Source of the DNA: DASVVT01 sp036386415
GTDB lineage: Bacteria > Acidobacteriota > Blastocatellia > Pyrinomonadales > Pyrinomonadaceae
Reading direction: 5' to 3'
DNA length: 64,000 nt
NCBI GenBank assembly: GCA_036386415.1
Contig: DASVVT010000004.1
Span: 51,888 to 115,887, forward strand
Under the pieces are notes generated by a model. That model saw nothing but the letters and a program-made list of their open reading frames with translations. It did not search any database and had not been told where the DNA came from. This document shows, in pieces, positions 36,439-43,965 of the stretch (its first letter is position 1; each line of letters begins with the position of its first letter). The translations under genes and the position numbers were made by a program.

Positions 36439-37701
36439 ATGCAGTGTCCAGCGTGTCGCGCTGTTTATTCAAATGGTCTAGACCTTTGCCCGCGATGCAA
36501 AACGCCAGCGCCCCCCTCTTCTCGCGGAGTCGAGCCATCGGCGACGCTGCCTCAAGAGCCTGCCGATGCTCAGACAAACACCCAAGCTCGCGCAGAAGAG
36601 ACCGGCAACCTCGCATCCGCAGCGGCGACTGTTTCTACAACAACCACTACTACGGCGCACACATCTTCGACGCTGATAGAATTTCCAGGCGCAGGACGCG
36701 CCGCTCTTCCTCAGTGGCGCAAAGAGTTGAGCGACCGCGTGCGCGAGATACAGGAGCGTCGGGCGCGAGAAGCGGCGCGCGACGCCGAGGAAGCCGAGCG
36801 GCGACGCCGCGAGCAGCCCCCTCTTGAGACAAACCTCGCGCCGCAGCTTGGACTGGTGCCGCAGCCCGATGCGCCGCCCGTCAATCCGATTGTGGCCGCT
36901 GCGCTCAAGCGTCTTGAGCGTGCACGCCAACAGCCTCCGCCGATGCCGCGCACACGCGGCGGCGCTGCCGTGGCGGTCGCACGCGTCGCCGAGGAGCAGT
37001 ACCAGGAGAGCCCGCAGCCTGAGTTGGTCGCGCGCCCGGCGTTAGCGCCACAACCTTCGCCCGTGGCTGCCCCGTCCAAAGTGACGGAAAAGGTAGCTAC
37101 GCCCAAGGCCACTGAGATGGTGCGCGAGCACGGTCTGGCCGTGGTCACGACGCAGGCTTTCCCCTCGACTGAGACCACCCCTTCCAACAGGCCGAAGCAT
37201 AAAAGTGTCGCGGCGAGCGTCTTGGATGAAGAGACGCTGACAGCGCCTGCGGAGACGGAAGTAGCCGACCCATTTCTGATCGAAGACCTCTACGATGATC
37301 GTGCGGCACTGGGGGCTCGCTTCGCGGGTGGTTTAATAGACCTTCTGGTCGTCGCCTTTGCCTCATCGCCTTTTGCCGCGATCATTGAACTGACCAACGG
37401 CAACTGGATGGACTGGCGCGTCTCAGCCTCTATGGGCGGCATCATCCTCCTTGTGATGTTTCTTTACCTGGCGGCAGCGACCGCTATGACGGGACGCACC
37501 TGGGGCATGTCGCTCGTCTCGCTGCGCGCCGTCGATGCCGACACAGGACTACTGCCGACGACGAGACAAGCTGTGCTGCGCGCGCTCGTCTACATGGTCT
37601 CGCTTGCAGCTTTCGGGCTCGGCATCCTCTACGCCCTTTTTGACGCCGAAGGTCGCACCGCTCACGATCATCTCTCCAGCACCGCAGTCGTGCGCGAGTA
37701 A
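36439..37701 (+). CDS. zinc-ribbon RDD-family membrane protein
   Basis: A 420-residue protein. Residues 1-22 form a zinc ribbon (CPACRAVY and CPRCKTP). Residues 25-285 are a long Ala/Pro/Arg/Glu-rich, probably disordered region with a helical charged stretch (REIQERRAREAARDAEEAER). The C-terminal 135 residues are an RDD domain with about three membrane helices: ALGARFAGGLIDLLVVAFAS, then GRTWGMSLVSLRAVDADTG and YALFDAEGRTAHDHLSSTAV. RDD proteins are mostly uncharacterised; some act in ion transport. A GGAGG site lies 11 bases before the ATG at 36439. Confidence 0.85.
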   Translation: MQCPACRAVYSNGLDLCPRCKTPAPPSSRGVEPSATLPQEPADAQTNTQARAEETGNLASAAATVSTTTTTTAHTSSTLIEFPGAGRAALPQWRKELSDRVREIQERRAREAARDAEEAERRRREQPPLETNLAPQLGLVPQPDAPPVNPIVAAALKRLERARQQPPPMPRTRGGAAVAVARVAEEQYQESPQPELVARPALAPQPSPVAAPSKVTEKVATPKATEMVREHGLAVVTTQAFPSTETTPSNRPKHKSVAASVLDEETLTAPAETEVADPFLIEDLYDDRAALGARFAGGLIDLLVVAFASSPFAAIIELTNGNWMDWRVSASMGGIILLVMFLYLAAATAMTGRTWGMSLVSLRAVDADTGLLPTTRQAVLRALVYMVSLAAFGLGILYALFDAEGRTAHDHLSSTAVVRE

Positions 37702-37708
37702 GCGCAAA

Positions 37709-37846
37709 ACAGTAGACAGTAGTCAGTAGACAGTAGTCAGTAGAAAAACAGCGCGTCTGCTACATTATCCGTTATGATGTTACAGGAACAGCATCAACGG
37801 ATTTTCTTTTCTACTGGCTACTGACTACTGACTACTGTCTACTGTT
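37709..37846. repeat. CAGTAGN-word hairpin repeat, copy B4
   Basis: Both arms are five units of the CAGTAGN word (37709-37744 and 37810-37845). It starts seven bases after the RDD stop and ends at the start codon of the NFACT gene. The interior differs from copies B2 and B3, apart from the flanking AGAAAA / TTTTCT. Confidence 0.88.
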
Positions 37847-39310
37847 TTGAATGCTCAGACCATCAAAGCGCTCGTTGAAGAGATCGCGTCCAGGTTGACG
37901 GGTCGCACGATGGGCAAGGTCTTTCAGCTCTCGCGCGCCTCGCTCGCCATAGACTTTCGCACGAACGACTCATCCTATCTTTTTCTGAGCGTGGAGCCCG
38001 CCGAGCCGCGCCTCTATCTGATCGAGCGGCGTGTGCGCGAGCTTGAGAAGCAATCTCTCCCACCCACGCCCTTTGCGCTCGCGTTGCGCAAGCATCTGAG
38101 CGGCGCGACGCTCCGCCTCCTCACGAAAGATGAGGGGGATCGCATCGTGCGCTTCACTTTCGACGCTCACGATGTGCTTGCCAACACGGAGCGGCGCGTG
38201 CTCGTCGCGCAGTTGACCGGACGGGCGGCGAATCTATTTCTGCTCGACGAGCGCGGCCACATCATAGATGCCCTCCGCCCTCCACGCGGCGAAAGCCAGC
38301 AGATCGGCGATCTTTACGAAGCCCCGCCCGCGCAAGGTGCAACAGTAGCGCTCACACGACCACGCGCCGGGGGATTACAGCAGGGGGACTTCGACACCCT
38401 CTCCGCAGCAGCCGACGATTACTACAGTCGGCTCGATGCCGAGCGCGTCTTCAAGGCACGCGCCGCTTCTGCCCGCGAGCGCGTGCGCCGTGCTATCTCA
38501 GGGCGCGCCAGGCTTCATCAACACCTCTTGCACGATCTGGCAGAGCACGGCGACGCGGAAGAACATAAACGGCTCGGCGACCTCCTGCTCGCCAACATCG
38601 GAACCGCAGAGCGGCGCGGGCGCGTCTTGCTGGTCACGGATTATTACGCAGAGGGTGCGCCCCGCGTGGAACTGTTGATTGACGAAAACTCCACGCTGCA
38701 ACAGGAGGCTGCCCGCAGTTTCAAACGTTACGGGAAGGCCAAGCGCGCAGCCCTTGAGATCACGCGGCGGCTCGGCGAATTGGAGAAAGAGTTAGAGCGG
38801 CTCAACGAGCAGATGGCAGAGCTTGAGAAGATCATCGCAGAACATGACGAGGCCGCGCTCGAAGCTTTTGGTGATGATGATCGGAAAGAGCGCGGGCGGA
38901 GCGGTCAGGCAGCGCTTCGGCGCAAGGCGACGGAAAGCATTCCGGGCGTGCGCCGCTATCGTTCTTCGGACGGCTACGAGATGCTGGTCGGACGCGGCGC
39001 GCGCGACAACGACCATCTCACCTTCCGCGTGGCGCGGCCACACGACCTGTGGATGCACGCGGCGGATTATCCAGGCTCACACGTCGTCGTGCGCAACCCC
39101 TCGCGCAAAGAGATTCCGCACCGCACAGTGATCGAAGCGGCGCAACTGGCCGCCCATTTCAGCCAGGCACGCGCCAGCGGGAAAGTTGACGTGCACTACA
39201 CCGAGCGCAAGTTTCTCTCGAAGCCGAAAGGGGCAGCGCCCGGGCTGGTGCGCATCTCCAGCTTTCGCAGCATCGCCGTCGAGCCGCGCGAGAGCGGGGA
39301 GCGTATCTAG
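37847..39310 (+). CDS. rqcH: NFACT-family protein (RqcH/Rqc2-like)
   Basis: A 487-residue protein of the ribosome-associated quality control family, which binds stalled 50S-tRNA complexes and adds C-terminal Ala tails. The NFACT-N domain starts IKALVEEIASRLTGRTMGKV; a helical coiled-coil middle (about residues 225-345, AKRAALEITRRLGELEKELE) follows; the NFACT-R domain is at the end (DLWMHAADYPGSHVVVRNP near 400 and HYTERKFLSKPKGAAPGLV near 450). The likely start is a TTG at 37847 at the very edge of hairpin repeat B4, without a ribosome-binding site; the overlapping ATG is out of frame. Slightly short for the family (about 550-570). Confidence 0.88.
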   Translation: MNAQTIKALVEEIASRLTGRTMGKVFQLSRASLAIDFRTNDSSYLFLSVEPAEPRLYLIERRVRELEKQSLPPTPFALALRKHLSGATLRLLTKDEGDRIVRFTFDAHDVLANTERRVLVAQLTGRAANLFLLDERGHIIDALRPPRGESQQIGDLYEAPPAQGATVALTRPRAGGLQQGDFDTLSAAADDYYSRLDAERVFKARAASARERVRRAISGRARLHQHLLHDLAEHGDAEEHKRLGDLLLANIGTAERRGRVLLVTDYYAEGAPRVELLIDENSTLQQEAARSFKRYGKAKRAALEITRRLGELEKELERLNEQMAELEKIIAEHDEAALEAFGDDDRKERGRSGQAALRRKATESIPGVRRYRSSDGYEMLVGRGARDNDHLTFRVARPHDLWMHAADYPGSHVVVRNPSRKEIPHRTVIEAAQLAAHFSQARASGKVDVHYTERKFLSKPKGAAPGLVRISSFRSIAVEPRESGERI

Positions 39311-39330
39311 AAATTTGCACGAAGGAGAGA

Positions 39331-39432
39331 AATTCTAAACGCAAAGGGCGCAAAGAAGCCGCACGACGCAAAGTAGATGAATCTTCGCGTCCTTTGCGTC
39401 TTCCCTCTTTGCGTCCTTTGCGTTTAATTCTC
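39331..39432. repeat. GCAAAGG-word hairpin repeat, copy A6
   Basis: Outer arms GAGAAATTCTAAACGC and GCGTTTAATTCTC, inner arms of CGCAAAG words, starting 20 bases after the NFACT stop codon. Probably a terminator for the NFACT gene. Confidence 0.85.
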
Positions 39433-39547
39433 TATCCTGCCTGAATCGCAAGCTTCCTTTTGCAAATGGCGCACACTTTCGTCATAGCCTTCAACTATCC
39501 TGTCCGGCGCGACTCAAGGAGAGCCCGTCAGAAGTTTATCGAAACCT

Positions 39548-40732
39548 ATGAGCACCAACATCAACATACCTTTGGAAACCATCGCCGCCAATGTTCTGGA
39601 TCGCATCGCTGACGTGATTGTCGGCGAGGCATCAAGCTTGCGCGACGGCACGGAGCACGCGGGCGTGGAGCTGCCGCGTGATCTCTACGCGCACAAAGAA
39701 GCGCAGACAGAATGGTGGTACTACACGGGGCACATGCACACCCTCTCAGGCAGGCGCTTCGGCTTCGAGCTTGTGTTCTTCAAGCGGCGCACAGACCTCG
39801 ACCGCTTCGGTGTAGTGCCGCTGCGCCTGATCGGAAACCCGCTCTACCTTGCTCACTTCGCCATCACGGACGAGGCGCGCGGTCGTTTCCGCTACGAGCA
39901 CAGGAAGAGCGCGGGAGGCGTATTCGATCTTCCGGCTCAGGCGAGTGCGCGCCACTACTATCTGAAGCTCGGCAACTGGACTGTGCGCGAGGCGCACGGC
40001 GCGCACATCCTGCGCGCCACGCTCGGCGACGATCTCATCTTCGAGGCGAGCTTGAAGAGCCTGAAGCCAGCCGCCCTGAACGGCCATGAAGGCGTCGGCG
40101 TCAGTTTCAAAGACGAGGGCGAAGCCTCGCGCTACTTCTCCTTCACGCGCATGGAGGCGGAAGGCCAAATCACATGGCACGGCACGACGGAGCAGTTCAC
40201 GGGCGCTGCATGGATGGATCGCGAGTTCGGCACTTGGCGCACGACCGAGAATCAGAAAGGGTGGGACTGGTTCAGCGTCCAGCTCTCGACAGGCGCAGAG
40301 GTGATGGTCTATCACCTGCGCAACACTGAAGGGCAGCCGTCTCCCTTTTCAAGCGGAACGTATGTCGACGGGGCTGGCAACTGGACGCACCTCAAGCGCG
40401 ATGACTTCACGCTCGAAACCGTCGGCCACTGGCAGAGCCCGCAGACAGGGGCTACTTATCCGAGCGGCTGGCGTCTGCGCGTGCCACGTTTTGGCATTGA
40501 TGTCTCGATTAAGCCAGTACTGGAAGACCAGGAGCTGGACACGCGCGGGACGACGATGATCGTCTACTGGGAAGGCGCTTGCACCGTGCAGGGGCGTCAT
40601 GGTAACGAAGAGACACAGGGGCGCTCATACGTCGAATTGGTCGGCTACGACCGCTCGCACGAGCAGCCCAGCCTGACCGCCTTTCTCTTCGGCGGCGCGC
40701 TCGACGGGCGCTGGCGCAGCATCTTCGGTTAG
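39548..40732 (+). CDS. CrtC/AttH-like lipocalin-fold hydrolase or hydratase
   Basis: A 394-residue protein of the carotenoid 1,2-hydratase (CrtC)/AttH family. The signature HKEAQTEWWYYTGHMHTLSG is near residue 57, followed by FELVFFKRR; the second half has WMDREFGTW (near 220) and GWDWFSVQLSTGAEVMVYHL near 240, the paired lipocalin-like barrels of the family. No signal peptide is seen, unlike many relatives. No carotenoid genes are nearby, so true CrtC activity is not supported; members are also annotated as predicted secreted hydrolases. Confidence 0.82.
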   Translation: MSTNINIPLETIAANVLDRIADVIVGEASSLRDGTEHAGVELPRDLYAHKEAQTEWWYYTGHMHTLSGRRFGFELVFFKRRTDLDRFGVVPLRLIGNPLYLAHFAITDEARGRFRYEHRKSAGGVFDLPAQASARHYYLKLGNWTVREAHGAHILRATLGDDLIFEASLKSLKPAALNGHEGVGVSFKDEGEASRYFSFTRMEAEGQITWHGTTEQFTGAAWMDREFGTWRTTENQKGWDWFSVQLSTGAEVMVYHLRNTEGQPSPFSSGTYVDGAGNWTHLKRDDFTLETVGHWQSPQTGATYPSGWRLRVPRFGIDVSIKPVLEDQELDTRGTTMIVYWEGACTVQGRHGNEETQGRSYVELVGYDRSHEQPSLTAFLFGGALDGRWRSIFG

Positions 40733-40752
40733 CCCTGGTAGATAAAGAAAGA

Positions 40753-40848
40753 CCTTTAAACGCAAAGGGCGCTAAGGAGGACGCGCAAAGGACGCAAAGC
40801 TTCTTCGCTTTCCTTTGCGTCTTCACCTTTGCGTTCTTTGCGTTTAAT
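40753..40848. repeat. GCAAAGG-word hairpin repeat, copy A7
   Basis: Arms CTTTAAACGCAAAGGGCGCT onward and CTTTGCGTTCTTTGCGTTTA, made of CGCAAAGG words. It occupies the spacer from 20 bases after the CrtC-like gene to about 24 bases before the M64 peptidase start. Confidence 0.85.
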
Positions 40849-40871
40849 GTTTTCTTGGTACAATCCCTTCC

Positions 40872-42284
40872 ATGATGAAAAATCTTACGTGCGTGCTCAG
40901 ACTCGTCTGTCTCTTGTTCCTTTTCGTCACGGGTGTAGCGGCGGCTACTGCTCCGACGATGAGGCTTGATTACTATCACACGGGCAACGCGACTGAGGAG
41001 ATGTTCAGCCTTGACCGTGTCGTCATCGAGCCGCTTCCCTGGGCTGGAAATCCAGACAAGCTGATCGACGAGACGAACCTCGGGAAATATCTCTTTGAAG
41101 TCAGGGATCAGAAGAGCGGGCGCATGCTGTATTCGCGCGGCTTCGTCTCCATTTATGGTGAGTGGGAGACGACCGATGAAGCAAGGAGCGTCAACCGCAC
41201 GTTTCACGAATCGCTGCGCTTCCCCGCGCCCGAAGATACAGTCCAGATCGTGCTCAAAAAGCGGGACGCGAAAAACTCTTTCCGCGAGATATGGAAGACC
41301 ACCCTTGATCCCAAGGACATCTTCATCGACAGATCGAAGATGGCACAGCCTGCGCCCGTGATCGAGATTCAGAAGAACGGCGACCCTTCTGCGAAGGTTG
41401 ACTTTTTGATCCTCGGCGACGGCTACACAATTGGCGAGGCGAAGAAGTTTGAAGCCGATGCGCGGCGTCTGGCGGAGATACTTTTTGCGACCTCGCCTTT
41501 CAAAGAGCATCGCACGGATTTCAACGTCTGGGCGCTCTCTCCTCCGGCTCTTGAGTCTGGAATCTCGCGTCCCTCCTCTGGCATGTATCGCGACTCGCCC
41601 ATCGGCGCAACATACGATGCCTTCGGCTCTGAAAGATATGTGTTGACCTTCGACAACCGCGCCTTTCGGCGTGCGGCATCTTTCGCTCCCTACGATTTCG
41701 TAGAGATTTTAGTCAACAACCAGACCTACGGCGGCGGCGCCATCTTCAATCTATACAGCACGGTCGCGGCAGATAGTCTCTGGTCGCCCTATGTCTTCGT
41801 GCACGAGTTCGGCCATCATTTTGCGGGGCTCGCAGACGAGTATTACACCTCTGCGGTCGCCTATGCTCCGGCGACCTCGCGCGTCGAGCCCTGGGAGCCG
41901 AACGTCACAGCGCTCCTCGATCCCGCAAACTTGAAATGGAAAGATTTGGTCACACAGGGGACGCCAATCCCTACGCCCTGGGAGAAAGAGGCTTTTGAAA
42001 AGTATTCTCTAGATGTCCAGAAAAGGCGACAAGAGATTCGCCGCCTGGGACGTCCCGAAAAGGAGATGGACGCGCTCTTCACTGAAGAGCTGGCGCACGA
42101 GGCGCGTCTCTTCGCAAAGGAAAAACATGCGGGGCAGGTCGGCGCTTTCGAAGGAGCCAATTACGAGGCGAAGGGCTATTATCGCCCGCAGGTTGACTGC
42201 ATCATGTTCACGCGCAGCAACGCCTTCTGCGCCGTCTGCCGCCGCGCCATCGAGCGCGTCATACAGTTATATTCAAAGGCTTAA
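40872..42284 (+). CDS. peptidase M64 family protein
   Basis: A 470-residue secreted metallopeptidase related to IgA peptidase M64. Residues 1-27 are a signal peptide (MMKN start, hydrophobic core, GVAAATA). Residues 30-160 form an N-terminal beta domain. The catalytic domain starts PSAKVDFLILGDGYT near 175, and the zinc site is VHEFGHHFAGLADEYY near 313 (HExxH plus a downstream acidic residue). The final part has CIMFTRSNAFCAVCRRAIE with three cysteines. It likely acts outside the cytoplasm on proteins. No strong ribosome-binding site precedes either of the two adjacent ATGs. Confidence 0.88.
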   Translation: MMKNLTCVLRLVCLLFLFVTGVAAATAPTMRLDYYHTGNATEEMFSLDRVVIEPLPWAGNPDKLIDETNLGKYLFEVRDQKSGRMLYSRGFVSIYGEWETTDEARSVNRTFHESLRFPAPEDTVQIVLKKRDAKNSFREIWKTTLDPKDIFIDRSKMAQPAPVIEIQKNGDPSAKVDFLILGDGYTIGEAKKFEADARRLAEILFATSPFKEHRTDFNVWALSPPALESGISRPSSGMYRDSPIGATYDAFGSERYVLTFDNRAFRRAASFAPYDFVEILVNNQTYGGGAIFNLYSTVAADSLWSPYVFVHEFGHHFAGLADEYYTSAVAYAPATSRVEPWEPNVTALLDPANLKWKDLVTQGTPIPTPWEKEAFEKYSLDVQKRRQEIRRLGRPEKEMDALFTEELAHEARLFAKEKHAGQVGAFEGANYEAKGYYRPQVDCIMFTRSNAFCAVCRRAIERVIQLYSKA

Positions 42285-42285
42285 C

Positions 42286-42382
42286 ACTTTGCGCCCTCTG
42301 CGTGCTTTCCCTTTGCGCCCTCTGCGTTTAAAGAGAAGATTAAACGCAGAGGGCGCAAAGGATATTCGCAAAGTACGCAAAG
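42286..42382. repeat. GCAAAGG-word hairpin repeat, copy A8
   Basis: Same family with the arms in opposite order: CTTTGCGCC words first, then TTTAAAGAGAAGATTAAACG in the middle and CGCAGAGGGCGCAAAGG words after. Many words carry GCAGAGGGC instead of GCAAAGGGC, so it is a diverged variant. It begins two bases after the M64 stop codon. Confidence 0.8.
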
Positions 42383-42397
42383 ATTGAGAATAAGCTT

Positions 42398-43714
42398 ATG
42401 AGTTCACCACAAAAAGATGAACGCGGCTCTCGTTCGGAAGAGCTGTTCGAGCGCGCTGTCAAGTTGATGCCGGGCGGTGTCAACTCCCCTGTGCGCGCCT
42501 TTCGCGGCGTGGGCGGCACGCCGCGATTCATCAAGAGCGCACAGGGCGCACAGATGACGGACGTGGACGGGCGCACCTACATTGATTACGTGGGCTCCTG
42601 GGGGCCTATGATCCTCGGCCACGCCGATGAAGGGGTGATCGAAGCGCTCCGTGAGGCGCTCCTGCGCGGGACGAGCTACGGCGCACCGACTGAACTGGAA
42701 ATAGAGATGGCCGAAGAGATCACGCGTGCCGTCCCATCCATAGAGATGGTGCGCATGGTCAATAGCGGAACCGAAGCCACCATGTCTGCGATTCGACTGG
42801 CGCGTGGCGTCACGGGTCGCAATAAGCTCATCAAATTTGAGGGCTGCTATCACGGACACGGCGACAGCCTTCTGGTCAAAGCCGGTTCGGGCGTCGCCAC
42901 GCTCGGTCTGCCGGACAGCCCCGGCGTTCCCGTGACGCTCGCGCAAAATACTCTCACCGTTCCCTTCAATGATGCGGCGGCGCTCGAAGATGCTTTCGAC
43001 GAGCACGGCGCAGACATCGCGGCTGTCATCATCGAGCCGGTCGTCGGCAACATGGGCTGTGTGCCGCCCCTCGAAGGCTACTTACAAAGGGTGCGCGAGA
43101 TCACTTCCAGGCGCGGCGCGCTCTTGATCTTTGACGAGGTGATGACCGGTTTTCGTCTCGCGCGCGGCGGCGCGCAGGAGCTTTACAACGTCCGCCCTGA
43201 CATCACGACGCTCGGCAAGATCATCGGCGGCGGCCTCCCCGTCGGCGCTTACGGCGCGAGCCGCGACATCATGCAGCACATAGCGCCCGCAGGCCCCGTC
43301 TACCAGGCGGGCACGCTCTCCGGCAATCCGCTTGCGATGACCGCCGGACTCGCGACCTTGAAGCGCCTGCGTGATCCTTCCGTTTATGAAAGACTGGAGC
43401 GCGCAGGCAAGCGCCTCTGTGACGGCATGACGGAGGCGGCGCGAGCTGCGGGCATCGAGACCGTGACCAATCGCGTCGGCTCGATGTGGACGACATTTTT
43501 CACGGGCGTGCCGGTCACGAACTGGAGCACGGCTTCACAGAGCAACCGTGAGCTTTATGGAAGATTTTTCCACGCCATGCTCGCCGCAGGCGTCTACCTC
43601 GCCCCGTCGCAGTTCGAGGCCGCTTTCATCGGCACGGCTCATACGGACGATTTGCTGGATCAAACTGTTGAGGCAGCGCGAAAAGCCTTTAAAGCAGTGA
43701 GCAGTAAGCAGTGA
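42398..43714 (+). CDS. hemL: glutamate-1-semialdehyde 2,1-aminomutase
   Basis: A 438-residue PLP enzyme that turns glutamate-1-semialdehyde into 5-aminolevulinate for haem synthesis. Signature segments: LMPGGVNSPVRAFRGVGG near residue 24, MVNSGTEATMSAIRLARG near 121, EGCYHGHGDSLLVKAGSG near 148, LIFDEVMTGFR near 240 and TTLGKIIGGGLPVGAYG (PLP-binding Lys) near 270. Length is close to normal, but the last residues (about AVSSKQ) are encoded by a tandem heptad repeat that begins inside the gene and supplies the stop codon, so the native C-terminus has been replaced or extended. Confidence 0.96.
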   Translation: MSSPQKDERGSRSEELFERAVKLMPGGVNSPVRAFRGVGGTPRFIKSAQGAQMTDVDGRTYIDYVGSWGPMILGHADEGVIEALREALLRGTSYGAPTELEIEMAEEITRAVPSIEMVRMVNSGTEATMSAIRLARGVTGRNKLIKFEGCYHGHGDSLLVKAGSGVATLGLPDSPGVPVTLAQNTLTVPFNDAAALEDAFDEHGADIAAVIIEPVVGNMGCVPPLEGYLQRVREITSRRGALLIFDEVMTGFRLARGGAQELYNVRPDITTLGKIIGGGLPVGAYGASRDIMQHIAPAGPVYQAGTLSGNPLAMTAGLATLKRLRDPSVYERLERAGKRLCDGMTEAARAAGIETVTNRVGSMWTTFFTGVPVTNWSTASQSNRELYGRFFHAMLAAGVYLAPSQFEAAFIGTAHTDDLLDQTVEAARKAFKAVSSKQ

Positions 43715-43733
43715 GCAGTGAGCAGTGAGCAGT
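43691..43733. repeat. tandem AGCAGTG heptad repeat
   Basis: About six copies of the seven-base word AGCAGT(G/A) in direct tandem. It starts inside the hemL coding end and includes its stop codon. It resembles one arm of the CAGTAGN hairpins but with a different word and no inverted partner close by. Confidence 0.85.
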
Positions 43734-43740
43734 TGTTTGG

Positions 43741-43931
43741 AAAGTCCCGTAGGGACTTCTGAGAATAGCCCAGCCATTGATGGCTGGGGAAAGTCACGAC
43801 CAACAAATAGAGTTCCGTAGGGACGGCTGAATATTTCTTTCAGTCGTCCCTACGGGACTCTATATTATGTTCGGCTTGTTCCCAGTGCTGAAGCACAGGG
43901 CTACTTTCATCAAGTCCCTACGGGACTTTTC
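43741..43931. repeat. composite hairpin region with AGTCCCGTAGGGACT motifs
   Basis: Four hairpin-forming pieces lie in series. AAGTCCCGTAGGGACTT at the left and AAGTCCCTACGGGACTT at the right are each near-palindromes. Between them are AGCCCAGCCATTGATGGCTGG and a long hairpin whose arms are GAGTTCCGTAGGGACGGCTG and CAGTCGTCCCTACGGGACTC (each shown within 20-21 bases of its arm). It fills the spacer between converging hemL and histidine kinase genes. Confidence 0.75.
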
Positions 43932-43933
43932 AA

Positions 43934-43965
43934 TCAGCTACTGTCTACTGTCTCCTGTCTACTGG
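43934..43965. repeat. single CAGTAGN-word arm, copy B5 (half element)
   Basis: A run of CTACTGTCTACTGTCTCCTG and onward, matching one arm of the B family but without the opposite arm. It overlaps the last codons and stop of the minus-strand histidine kinase gene. Confidence 0.75.

Noticed and set aside
43691..43931. Possible CRISPR array
   Set aside because: The repeats are seven-base tandem words and palindromes without regular 30-40 base spacers, and no cas genes are present.
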